Positions 7,877 to 15,893 of a stretch of DNA of 43,516 bases are shown here, one piece after another; position 1 is the first letter of the stretch, and each line of letters begins with the position of its first letter. The translations under genes and the position numbers were made by a program. Under the pieces are notes generated by a model that was not told where the DNA came from, ran no database searches, and worked only from the letters and a program-made list of their open reading frames with translations. Source of the stretch: Treponema sp. (GTDB taxonomy: Bacteria > Spirochaetota > Spirochaetia > Treponematales > Treponemataceae); contig JAEDCN010000020.1 in the NCBI GenBank assembly GCA_016294105.1, positions 1 through 43,516 of the forward strand. Direction: 5' to 3'.

Positions 7877-10279
7877 CTACTGTAGGCTTTTGGCTTGCAC
7901 CACAAAGCAGGCACTTTGGTAGCTCCAGTTTACTGGGGCTGCTGTAGCCTGTAGCAAAAGCCTGGTGATTTCTGCCAGTTCTTGCTGGGAAAGCTGCTGG
8001 GCCAAGTGGCTGCCGTAGGCTGAAGCAGAAGGATGAAGCCACCGAAGGATTTCCTCTTGGGTCAAGCTGCGTTGTTCTGACAGCTGCTGGTATTGGAAGG
8101 CAACTTCAAAATCGGCAGAAAGGTTGGTGGCCACCGTCTGTTGGTTCCAGCTGAACAGAGGATTGGCCCTGTTGCTAAAAAAATCATCCTCACAAGCTGC
8201 CATTTTTTGTACCAACGGAGATTCTGCATGCTGGTGCAACAGGGAGGAAAGTCGTTGCCCCTGGGATGGAATCTTTTGGTGAAGGATAAGCTTCCATCCG
8301 GGAGCCAGCTGATTTTGACTTGCAGCGTGCTTGAGGCTGTGGCAAAAATTGGTGACAGAATCTTTTGTAGAAAGAATATCTCGAAGATAGAGCCTGTCGA
8401 AGGGGAGATCCTCCCATTGAGCTCCTTGTTCACCAGTGGGAATGATAAAGCTCCCTGCTGGCAGTTGATTTGGAGCAATTTCTGTTACAAGAGCCAGCTG
8501 AGGACGGAGCAATTCCTCCAAGGTGTTGCTGTATTGCTGAAGAATCTTCATGCCAGCGGCACTGGAGCAAATTCCCGCCACCAAACCTTCGGGGCTTTGA
8601 CGCATACATTCCCAAATCAGCAGGCCGTCGTCAATGTTCCAGATAAAGTGCCGGCTGTGGCGGGCAGGGGCGGCTTGGTGCAGGATGGTTTTTCGGATTT
8701 CCTGCAGCATTTGAGACTTGGTGCTCATAGCCCGCCGTCGCCATTCAGCTTCGCCCCGGGAAAGAGCCTGTTTGTGGGTTTGGCTCTCTGGGCTGTAGGT
8801 AAGATTGCCGCCGTCTTTAGTGGTGCTTACCTTAAAATGCTCCGTCTGCCACCACAGGTTTTCCAGATTCTGCTGGTCATCTTTGCCCGTAGCTGTGTTT
8901 CCTCCATTTGTCTTCAATAAGACTTCTTCCTCTAACAAGGCGGCAATCTGAGCTTCTCGTCGGGCCAGTACCTCTTGCCGAATGGAATTTTCGTAGCCTT
9001 GGGAGCTGGGATTGTAAAAAACTCTGCCGTTGAGGGCATCTGGTAAGTATTGTTGGGCTACCCAGTGGTCTGTGTAGGCGTGGGGATACAGATAGCCTGC
9101 TCCGTGGCCAAAGCCCTTAGCATCACGGTTGCCATCTTTTAGGTGATTGGGAACCTCTGAGTTTTCCTTTTCTACTGCGGCAAGGGCGTCAAAAAAAGCC
9201 AGGGAGCTGTTAGATTTTGGAGCGGTGGCAAGATACAAGGCAGCATGGGCCAGGTGGTAACGACCTTCTGGCAAGCCCACTCGATCAAAGGCGGCGGCAC
9301 AGCTTTCCACCACGGAAACTGCCATGGGATCTGCAAGACCTGTGTCCTCACAGGCGGAAATCAGCATGCGGCGGAAAATAAAGCCAGGATCTTCTCCCGC
9401 TGTTACCATGCGAGCAAGCCAGTACAGGGCTGCATCAGGATCTCGTCCCCGCAGGCTCTTGATAAAGGCACTGATAACGTCGTAGTGGTAGTCACCGTCC
9501 CTGTCGTAGAGCACCACTTTTTTTTGGATGCTTTCTTCCGCCGCCTCCTTGGTGATGTAAATCTCTGTGCCTTCAGCAGGAACTGGTGGATTTCCCTCTG
9601 GCTCCCAGCGCTCCGGGGTGGTTTCCACCGCCAGCTCCAGTGCGTTCAAAAGGCTGCGGGCATCACCATTGGCGGTGTCTACCAAGTGCTCCAAGGCACC
9701 AGCTTCAAAAATCACCTTCCAGCGGCCGTAGCCTCGTTCCTTGTCTTGGAGGGCGGCGGTGGCTGCCTGAACCAGGTGTCGGCGCTCCAGTGGCAGCAGC
9801 TGAAAGACACGGCTACGGCTTACTAGAGCCTTATTCACCTCAAAAAAAGGGTTTTCCGTGGTGGCTCCCACCAAAATAATGGTGCCATTTTCTACCCAAG
9901 GCAACAGTGCATCCTGTTGGGAGCGGTTCCAACGATGCACCTCATCTACAAAGAGAATGGTTCGGCGACTGTAGAGCTTGTAATGTTCTTCTGCTTGGGC
10001 AATAGCTTCTCGGATGTTTTGAACGCCTGTAAGCACCGCATTCAGGGTGATAAAGTTACTTTTGGTGTGGTTTGCAATAACCCGTGCCAGCGTGGTTTTT
10101 CCCGTACCTGGAGGGCCATAGAAAATGACGGAGGTAAGCTGGTCTGCGGCAATGGCTCGCCGAAGCAACCGCCCCTTGCCTACGATATGCTCCTGCCCGA
10201 TGTATTCATCAAGGGTGCGGGGACGCATTCGGGCGGCAAGAGGCTCCTTTGTTGGTTGCCTATGTTCAAACAAGTCCAT
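7877..10279 (-). CDS. rarA: RarA recombination factor fused to a large C-terminal domain
   Basis: Residues 1 to about 440 are a full-length RarA/MgsA AAA+ ATPase, which acts at stalled replication forks: Walker A GPPGTGKT (55-62), Walker B VDEVHR (111-116), sensor I GATTENP (138-144), and the RarA C-terminal clamp including the HLKDGNRDAKGFGHGAGYLYPHAY stretch. Residues of about 450-800 are an extra domain. Its core (ARHSRHFIWNIDDGLLIWECMRQSPEG) looks like the degenerate methyltransferase-like domain of the RarA/unknown-domain fusion proteins known from cyanobacteria and some other phyla. Usual RarA is about 440 residues, so this one is nearly twice as long. No ribosome site is obvious at the ATG. 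The fused domain's function is unknown. Confidence 0.88.
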   Translation of the reverse strand: MDLFEHRQPTKEPLAARMRPRTLDEYIGQEHIVGKGRLLRRAIAADQLTSVIFYGPPGTGKTTLARVIANHTKSNFITLNAVLTGVQNIREAIAQAEEHYKLYSRRTILFVDEVHRWNRSQQDALLPWVENGTIILVGATTENPFFEVNKALVSRSRVFQLLPLERRHLVQAATAALQDKERGYGRWKVIFEAGALEHLVDTANGDARSLLNALELAVETTPERWEPEGNPPVPAEGTEIYITKEAAEESIQKKVVLYDRDGDYHYDVISAFIKSLRGRDPDAALYWLARMVTAGEDPGFIFRRMLISACEDTGLADPMAVSVVESCAAAFDRVGLPEGRYHLAHAALYLATAPKSNSSLAFFDALAAVEKENSEVPNHLKDGNRDAKGFGHGAGYLYPHAYTDHWVAQQYLPDALNGRVFYNPSSQGYENSIRQEVLARREAQIAALLEEEVLLKTNGGNTATGKDDQQNLENLWWQTEHFKVSTTKDGGNLTYSPESQTHKQALSRGEAEWRRRAMSTKSQMLQEIRKTILHQAAPARHSRHFIWNIDDGLLIWECMRQSPEGLVAGICSSAAGMKILQQYSNTLEELLRPQLALVTEIAPNQLPAGSFIIPTGEQGAQWEDLPFDRLYLRDILSTKDSVTNFCHSLKHAASQNQLAPGWKLILHQKIPSQGQRLSSLLHQHAESPLVQKMAACEDDFFSNRANPLFSWNQQTVATNLSADFEVAFQYQQLSEQRSLTQEEILRWLHPSASAYGSHLAQQLSQQELAEITRLLLQATAAPVNWSYQSACFVVQAKSLQ

Positions 10280-10297
10280 GACAACAGGTTTTACAGA

Positions 10298-11218
10298 CTA
10301 TTCTCGGTTCCAGTTGTTGCGGCGGTTGTAGTAGCCCCACAAGCCATTTACTTTTGCGTAGGTTGTGCCTCCTTTAATGGTGCTGGAATAAAGAGCAAAA
10401 TCGTTAGGAGTCGTTCCTGTGGCAAGAACAGCGAACGCCTCGTAATTCTTGATGGTGGCTCCCCAGTTACCGGGTGGGGTCTGGTTTTCGCCTTTTAATG
10501 CATGTCCATCGTCAGATAATGGAAGTCTACGTAAACCGGTATTTGTACCAGCATAGATAGCCTTATCTGCAACTGAGTATGTAAGGGAGTGAATAGTTCC
10601 AAGACCTGAAACGGAACCTTGATCTTGTGAAGGTTGAATAGGTAAATTATCATATTCAAGGCTATTTGCTGTAGTTACATACACAGTACCTCCATCAGCA
10701 TAAAATAAAAGAAAACCAGTATTGTCACTACAGAATACAGTAATGGATGAGAGATTACTACGTTCTCTACCCACTTGTGTATTATTCAGTTGGTAAATCT
10801 TCCCCTCAGCCTTCATAAAAGCATACTTAAGACCATCATCAAAGATTGTTGTAATATCAGAAATACCTGTAAGCGTTACAGCATTCCAATCTGAAGAATC
10901 TTCTTTTCTGAAGTACAACTTTTTATCTTCGCTCAAAGCATAAACTCCATTTGCATCCGCTGCCAGCTTGATAATGGTACCACCGGGGCTAGCTATTTTA
11001 CTCCAGCCACGTTCAGCATTTACACTTTTTGCATAGATATTTCCATCACTGGCATAGAGTGTGTTACCGCTTCTTACTATAGAATTGACACTTCCTGTAA
11101 TGACGGCATCTTCAAGCTTTGTTTCTTGGTCAATTTGGTCAAAAATAGTGAGGCCATCTTTGCAAGAGGCTAACAAAAGTATCATGAATAAAATAGAAAT
11201 ACTGTGCTTGATTTTCAT
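10298..11218 (-). CDS. Putative lipoprotein of unknown function
   Basis: About 306 residues, starting with a lysine-containing N-region, a hydrophobic core and the lipobox LLASC, so the mature protein should be lipid-anchored. The body is beta-rich, with repeated short blocks of the form GNTLYASDGNIYAKS, NGVYALSEDKKLYF and KYAFMKAEGKIYQLNN, spaced about 40-45 residues. This suggests a beta-propeller-like fold. I do not recognise the family. I prefer the second ATG (11218), which has AAGGA at 9 nt, over the first at 11224. It lies 15 nt downstream of an outer-membrane protein gene and is probably co-transcribed. Confidence 0.72.
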   Translation of the reverse strand: MKIKHSISILFMILLLASCKDGLTIFDQIDQETKLEDAVITGSVNSIVRSGNTLYASDGNIYAKSVNAERGWSKIASPGGTIIKLAADANGVYALSEDKKLYFRKEDSSDWNAVTLTGISDITTIFDDGLKYAFMKAEGKIYQLNNTQVGRERSNLSSITVFCSDNTGFLLFYADGGTVYVTTANSLEYDNLPIQPSQDQGSVSGLGTIHSLTYSVADKAIYAGTNTGLRRLPLSDDGHALKGENQTPPGNWGATIKNYEAFAVLATGTTPNDFALYSSTIKGGTTYAKVNGLWGYYNRRNNWNRE

Positions 11219-11233
11219 GTTCATTTTCCTTGT

Positions 11234-11950
11234 TTAGAAGTGGTATCTGGCAGTAATGCCGGTGTCCATAATCACTCCAAAGTAGGAGGAATCCTTTGTC
11301 CACTGGGGCATCATGTTCCAGCCAACATTTATACCAAAGGACCAATCGGGAGAATAACGGAAAAAGGCTCCCACCTCTGGTTTGATAATAAGACCAAAGT
11401 AGCTTTCTCCAATGTAGTTTTGGAAGGCACCACCAATTCCCAGGGTAATGGGGAATTCAAACTTGTGGAAAGTGAATTGATACATAACCTTTGCCATCAA
11501 GGGAATGCAGGTAAAAACATTTTCACCTACAGTTGTCATATAGGCAAAGGAAGCATCACCACCAACGGCTAGGTTGCTGTTCAAAAATCGCATATAACCC
11601 AAGGTTCCAGAACCACCAACCTTTAACTGGCTTGCGGGAGGCTTAAGGGGAATATTTACCATAAGACCAATCTTAATAAACTGGTCACCCTTTTGGTTCA
11701 TCTTGTAGATAAATTCCTCATCTTCGATATATGAATCATCAGAAGAAATAGGCTCATCTTCTTGAGGAATTTCTGCTGGTATTTCTTCTTCTTGTACAGG
11801 TGGCGGTTCATCCGCTCTATCCTGCTGTTGAATTTCTTCTTGTGGAATTATAGTGTTTTCTGTGTCTGTGGTGTTCGTTTCTGCCTCTTGAGCAAAGACA
11901 ATTCCTACGCTTACGAGCAATAGGAAAAACAGGATGGAAAGACGCTTCAT
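11234..11950 (-). CDS. Putative outer-membrane beta-barrel protein
   Basis: A 238-residue protein with a clear signal peptide (cleavage expected after GIVFA-QEA). Residues of about 22-80 form an acidic, Pro/Glu/Gln-rich linker. The rest shows alternating hydrophobic beta-strands and ends in ARYHF, a terminal Phe typical of barrels inserted by the BAM complex. About eight strands can be drawn, similar in size to OmpW-like or other small treponemal barrels, but I cannot name the family with confidence. GAGG lies 5 nt before the ATG. The downstream lipoprotein gene probably shares its transcript. Confidence 0.68.
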   Translation of the reverse strand: MKRLSILFFLLLVSVGIVFAQEAETNTTDTENTIIPQEEIQQQDRADEPPPVQEEEIPAEIPQEDEPISSDDSYIEDEEFIYKMNQKGDQFIKIGLMVNIPLKPPASQLKVGGSGTLGYMRFLNSNLAVGGDASFAYMTTVGENVFTCIPLMAKVMYQFTFHKFEFPITLGIGGAFQNYIGESYFGLIIKPEVGAFFRYSPDWSFGINVGWNMMPQWTKDSSYFGVIMDTGITARYHF

Positions 11951-11984
11951 AAAACCTCGCCTAGAAAAAAAAATGATAATCCGA

Positions 11985-12037
11985 TATAGTCTGACTATAC
12001 TGTATTTTGGTATTTAGGGGAAGTATTCCCAAAATAC
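11985..12037. promoter_or_regulatory. Divergent promoter palindrome and folD leader hairpin
   Basis: TATAGTC-T-GACTATA (11985-11999) is a perfect palindrome that supplies TATACT (11996-12001) toward folD and TATAGT toward the reverse-strand outer-membrane gene. It is followed by a 9-bp inverted repeat GTATTTTGG (12002-12010) and CCAAAATAC (12029-12037), which would form a hairpin near the 5' end of the roughly 95-nt folD leader. No U-run follows, so it is not a normal terminator. Confidence 0.35.
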
Positions 12038-12102
12038 TCTAGATTATGTTCAAGAAACAACGAAAAACTACCTTTGTTACACAGCTTTTGGAGGATAGGT
12101 GA

Positions 12103-12987
12103 ATGTCTGCTGAAATTATTGATGGATTTTCTATTGCACAACAGGTTCGCAAGCAGGCTGCAGATGAGGCTGCTGAATTGAGTCGGAAGGGAACAACTCC
12201 CTGCTTGGCAGTAGTATTGGTGGGAGAAAATCCTGCCAGTGTGTCCTACGTTACCGCCAAGGAAAAGGCTCTGGAGGAAGCGGGCATGAAGGGCAAGGAT
12301 ATTCGCCTGCCACAGGACACAACGGAAGCTGACTTGCTCCAGCTGATTCATGATTTGAATGAGGATACATCTGTTCACGGAATTTTAGTGCAGCTTCCCT
12401 TGCCCAAGCATATTGATGAGGACAAGGTGATTATGGCTATTAAGCCAGAAAAGGATGTGGACGGTTTTCATCCTGTAAACGTGGGAAATATGATGATTGG
12501 TCGTAAATCCTACCTGCCCTGTACTCCCCACGGTGTGCTAGTGTTGCTGAAAACCATGGGAATTGCCACCGCTGGAAAGCATGCTGTTATTGTGGGTCGC
12601 TCAAATATCGTGGGAAAGCCTCTTTCTGTGCTGTTAACCCGCAAGGAATACAATGCCACCGTAACGGTGTGTCATACCGGTACAAAGGACTTGTCCTCAT
12701 TTACTCGTCAGGCAGACATTTTGATTGCTGCAGCTGGTTCTCCTGCCATGATTAGTGCCGATATGGTAAAGCCTGGGACAGTGGTGATTGACGTTGGGGT
12801 GAACCGCATTCCAGATTCCACCAAAAAAAGCGGGTTCCGATTGTGTGGTGATGTGGATTTTGATGCAGTGAAGGAAGTAGCTTCATATATAACACCAGTG
12901 CCTCGTGGTGTAGGCCCCATGACCATTGCCATGCTCATGATGAACACGGTGGAAGCAGCAAAAGCTGCAATGGAAGAAAATGCCTGA
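12103..12987 (+). CDS. folD: Methylenetetrahydrofolate dehydrogenase/cyclohydrolase
   Basis: Bifunctional one-carbon enzyme converting 5,10-methylene-THF to 10-formyl-THF with NADP+. The 294 residues carry the catalytic YVTAK block (Tyr49, Lys53), the VQLPLPKHIDEDKV motif, the cofactor-binding GRSNIVGKP and the C-terminal PRGVGPMTIAMLM signature. Start is ATG 12103 with GGAGG 8 nt upstream. The stop TGA overlaps the folE2 ATG by one base, so the two folate genes are translationally coupled, linking pterin synthesis to one-carbon metabolism. Confidence 0.96.
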   Translation: MSAEIIDGFSIAQQVRKQAADEAAELSRKGTTPCLAVVLVGENPASVSYVTAKEKALEEAGMKGKDIRLPQDTTEADLLQLIHDLNEDTSVHGILVQLPLPKHIDEDKVIMAIKPEKDVDGFHPVNVGNMMIGRKSYLPCTPHGVLVLLKTMGIATAGKHAVIVGRSNIVGKPLSVLLTRKEYNATVTVCHTGTKDLSSFTRQADILIAAAGSPAMISADMVKPGTVVIDVGVNRIPDSTKKSGFRLCGDVDFDAVKEVASYITPVPRGVGPMTIAMLMMNTVEAAKAAMEENA

Positions 12988-13808
12988 TGATTGACATTCA
13001 AAGCCAGCGGGATACTCGTGATGTGCCTTTGCAAAAGGTGGGAATAAAGGGCTTGGAGTATCCTGTGCGGGTACTGGACAAGGCACATAAAACCCAGGGA
13101 ACCAGCGGGGTGGTGGATTTATTTGTGAATCTGCCCCAGCATTTTAAGGGAACCCACATGAGCCGCTTTATCGAGATTTTTCATAAATATCATAGCGACC
13201 TTTCTATGAAGCAGTTTTTGGCTTTGCTTCAGGAGATTCGAGAAAAGCTAGAGGCGGAGCAAGCCTTTGGAACCATTAGCTTTCCCTTTTTTATGGAAAA
13301 AAGGGCTCCCATTTCTGGTCAGCCAGGGATGATGGCCTACCGCTGTACCTACGAAGGCACTGTTTCTGCCCAAGGAGAAAATCACTTTTTGGTGTCGGTG
13401 GAGGTGCCAGTTACCACCCTGTGTCCCTGCTCCAAGGCTATTAGTCAGTATGGAGCCCACAATCAGCGGGGAAAGGTGGTGGTAAAGCTAGAAAGTAAGG
13501 GCTTTTTCTGGATTGAGGATGTGATTGCCGTGGTGGAAGAAGCTGCTTCTTCTGGCTTGTATTCCGTGCTGAAGCGTGCTGACGAAAAGTTTGTTACGGA
13601 GCGTGCCTACGAAAATCCCCGCTTTGTAGAGGACGTGGTGCGAGAAGTGTACCTTGGACTGCAAAATTTTTCTGGGGGAGACGGTACTTTGGGAGATGAT
13701 GATGCTCAGAATGGGGAGTGCTGCTTCCGCTGGTTCAGCGTGGAGGCAGAAAACTTTGAGAGCATTCACAATCACAATGCCTATGCCTACGCGGAGTTTC
13801 AGGAGTGA
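12987..13808 (+). CDS. folE2: GTP cyclohydrolase FolE2 (type IB)
   Basis: Converts GTP to 7,8-dihydroneopterin triphosphate, the first step of folate (and queuosine) synthesis. FolE2 is the metal-flexible alternative to FolE. The 273 residues contain the family N-terminus (DTRDVPLQKVGIKGLEYPV), the conserved TTLCPCSKAIS motif with metal-ligand/catalytic cysteines around 146-148, the nearby His158 (GAHNQRG) and YENPRFVEDVVRE near the C-terminus. It starts inside the folD stop codon and has no promoter of its own. The last gene of the pair; a structured element rather than a clear terminator follows. Confidence 0.95.
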   Translation: MIDIQSQRDTRDVPLQKVGIKGLEYPVRVLDKAHKTQGTSGVVDLFVNLPQHFKGTHMSRFIEIFHKYHSDLSMKQFLALLQEIREKLEAEQAFGTISFPFFMEKRAPISGQPGMMAYRCTYEGTVSAQGENHFLVSVEVPVTTLCPCSKAISQYGAHNQRGKVVVKLESKGFFWIEDVIAVVEEAASSGLYSVLKRADEKFVTERAYENPRFVEDVVREVYLGLQNFSGGDGTLGDDDAQNGECCFRWFSVEAENFESIHNHNAYAYAEFQE

Positions 13809-13821
13809 GCTGGCTTCATTT

Positions 13822-14048
13822 TTAGGGGAAGGACAACCCTCTACACGGAAGCGGTGCAAGGGGCTACGATGTCTTGCCCCTTGTCCCCTAAAACCCCATC
13901 CTTCGCTAGAAGCTTCACACTGTTGTGCTCGCTGCGAGAACCCAGCACGCTTAGGTAGGGAGCGACGGCAAAGCCGGAAAATCGCGATAAATTGAGCGAT
14001 TTTAGCGAGTCTCGGTTGAGCCTCTGCGAAACCGCTTCCTGCCCCTAA
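13822..14048. repeat. Structured intergenic element with inverted ends
   Basis: The gap between folE2 and the next gene (13809-14211) has no gene. It holds an element whose ends are inverted: TTAGGGG (13822-13828) plus GGAAGCGGT (13847-13855) on the left, and ACCGCTTCC (14031-14039) plus CCCCTAA (14042-14048) on the right. Inside are a hairpin CAAGGGGC/GCCCCTTG (13857-13864 and 13876-13883) and smaller ones (CTCG-CTG-CGAG, CGGC-AAA-GCCG, AATCGC/GCGATT). Its base composition is richer in GC than the flanks. It may be a MITE-like repeat or a structured RNA. Confidence 0.45.
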
Positions 14049-14138
14049 GAACCCCGGAAGAAAATATAATGATTCAAGGATGTGCTGACAAAGCTTGAAA
14101 AAATTGCTTGTATTTTCTAAAAAAGGACGTTTTCTCTC

Positions 14139-14167
14139 TTGACTTATAAAATTAATAGGTCGAAAAT
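14139..14167 (+). promoter_or_regulatory. Possible promoter of the beta-helix lipoprotein gene
   Basis: TTGACT (14139-14144) and a poor -10 GAAAAT (14162-14167) are 17 bp apart, placing a start near 14174 and a 37-nt leader before ATG 14212. Confidence 0.35.
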
Positions 14168-14211
14168 AGTTTGAATACAAATTTGTTTGTGGAATGAAAG
14201 GTAGTATCAAT

Positions 14212-15696
14212 ATGTTTGTAAAAAAAATTGTTCGGGCTGTGCTGTCAGCAGTGATGGTAGTAGCATTCTGTGGCTGCGACCTGTGGATGAACGACTGGAA
14301 GGGCTATTTGGAATACTGGTCCGAAGCAGTGACGATGGGCCGTGTAGAGGTGAGCGGTGCCACCTTCCAGACAAATGATGCTGGCGTGCAAACCCTGCCC
14401 CTAAATGCCACAGCAAAGATTTCTGGTTACGTTATCAATCCCCAAGGCCATGCTTTGCTTGATAGCTCCATAGAAATTAATGATCCAACCCTTGCAAATA
14501 GCGCTACCAAAAATGTTGCTGATCCTACCCTTATATCTGTTTTATTGAAAAATGTTACTGTTGCTGAGCATACAACCTTCACCGTAAATTTTACCCCCGA
14601 ACGAGCTGATAATGGTGTTGCTTCTACTGAAACCATGTCTGTTACCTTACAATATAACACACCACCAGCAGCTCCGCTGAGAATGAATAGCGATGGTAAT
14701 GGTGGCTTTGAGGAGGTACAGGCAGGAGGTACTTGGAATGCCGATAACGACGGAAACCTCTACTGGAAGTGGCCCTATACCACCACCAGTGATATTGAGC
14801 CGAATGCAGTAAAATGGTTTTCCATAGATGGCGTTCTCTATGAACTTAGTGAATGTGCAGTTCCCAATAACAGCGGTATATATTCTAAAAATACTGGTAA
14901 CAAAAGTGTAAAGCTTGCTGCGGTGGATAGCGAGGGTATTGTTGGACCAAGCATTACCAGCGGAGTAACCGTTCCTAGGAAGATTACGAAAATCACGTTG
15001 GATGCATCAAACATAAACTCTGCCAATGACCTACGTAATGAACTGGCCAAGTATAGTGGTTGTGAAATTACTGTGGATCTTAGTGGAAAAGATTTATCTG
15101 TAGACTACAATGACTTCACCCAGTACAGTAAGTTTTTCGAGGTGAAGGGTGGTAACAAGGTGACAATAACAGGAGGAGCCATTAAGGTGAAGGGGGGGGG
15201 ATTCTCCTCTTCCTCCACTTCTGATAATTTCTTTCTGTTTTCCGTAAATGGTGTAGATTCTAGCCTGACCCTATCGGATTGTACCCTCCTCGGTGCGGAT
15301 TCTGGGAATGCGGGTATGACTGCTGTGAAGGTACGTAGTGGTAGCGTAAATCTTATAAATACCACCATATCCCATATCGACAGTAATGGCAATGGTGCAG
15401 GAGTGTACGTGGAAAGCAATGGCAGTGTAACTATGAACGGTGGAGCTATCAGGAACAACAAGGCGCGCTATGGGGCTGCGGTCTACCTTTCAGGCGGAAC
15501 ATTCACCATGGAAGGTGGGAATATAAGCAATAATGCATGTCTAAATGGCTCCGTTATTTCAGGTGATGGTGGTGGACGTTTCGTGTGGAACGGGGGGACT
15601 ATTTCTGGGAACAAAAACGGTACTGCTGATGGAGGTGGTGTGTTCGGTGAAAACATAAAATACGGAGGAATCATGAAAAAGAATGATGCCTCGTAG
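14212..15696 (+). CDS. Beta-helix lipoprotein, likely surface-exposed
   Basis: About 494 residues. A signal peptide ends in VAFCGC, a loose spirochaetal lipobox, so lipid anchoring is likely. The middle (about 90-270) contains beta-rich regions resembling bacterial Ig-like/fibronectin-like modules. The C-terminal third has right-handed beta-helix repeats: TMNGGAIRNNKARYGAAVYLSGGTF and similar GG-I-NN-G units. Such proteins are common surface lipoproteins in Treponema. I chose ATG 14212 because AAAGG lies 10 nt upstream; an ATG at 14194 is also in frame. Nine consecutive G (15192-15200) encode KGGG and could give slipped-strand frameshifts. The function is unknown. Confidence 0.72.
   Translation: MFVKKIVRAVLSAVMVVAFCGCDLWMNDWKGYLEYWSEAVTMGRVEVSGATFQTNDAGVQTLPLNATAKISGYVINPQGHALLDSSIEINDPTLANSATKNVADPTLISVLLKNVTVAEHTTFTVNFTPERADNGVASTETMSVTLQYNTPPAAPLRMNSDGNGGFEEVQAGGTWNADNDGNLYWKWPYTTTSDIEPNAVKWFSIDGVLYELSECAVPNNSGIYSKNTGNKSVKLAAVDSEGIVGPSITSGVTVPRKITKITLDASNINSANDLRNELAKYSGCEITVDLSGKDLSVDYNDFTQYSKFFEVKGGNKVTITGGAIKVKGGGFSSSSTSDNFFLFSVNGVDSSLTLSDCTLLGADSGNAGMTAVKVRSGSVNLINTTISHIDSNGNGAGVYVESNGSVTMNGGAIRNNKARYGAAVYLSGGTFTMEGGNISNNACLNGSVISGDGGGRFVWNGGTISGNKNGTADGGGVFGENIKYGGIMKKNDAS
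15192..15200 (+). repeat. 9-G homopolymer inside the beta-helix lipoprotein gene
   Basis: AAG-GGG-GGG-GGA codons contain nine consecutive G. A change of one base would shift the frame at about residue 328 and remove the beta-helix part. Confidence 0.85.
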
Positions 15697-15822
15697 AGCT
15701 TTTTTTTGGATGTAGATGTGGGTGAAGTTAATAAATTGTAAATCTCTCCAATGTTGAGAAACAGGAACTGTCCCTGCTTTGTGCATATCTGCAAATAATA
15801 TAAAGTAAAGTTCAGTGCTTCA

Positions 15823-15862
15823 ATCCCACCTCGGAAATATGGTTCTTGGGTGGGATTTTTTG
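15823..15862 (+). terminator. Rho-independent terminator
   Basis: An 8-bp stem ATCCCACC (15823-15830) / GGTGGGAT (15849-15856) is followed by TTTTTT. It ends the forward transcript from the beta-helix lipoprotein gene, 127 nt past its stop. Confidence 0.85.
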
Positions 15863-15893
15863 TTCCAAGCCTTTTTTTGTGGGTATTGTGGAT

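Noticed and set aside
13654..13995. A 113-codon forward frame running from folE2 into the structured element
   Set aside because: No ribosome site, low-complexity Arg/Cys/Pro translation and overlap with folE2 in another frame; it reflects the structured DNA, not a gene.
15762..15774. A 13-mer (CAGGAACTGTCCC) that is repeated inverted in the hairpin after thrC (19352-19364)
   Set aside because: By simple counting, several chance 13-base matches are expected in a window of this size, and the 15762 copy forms no hairpin of its own. Not evidence of a repeat family by itself.
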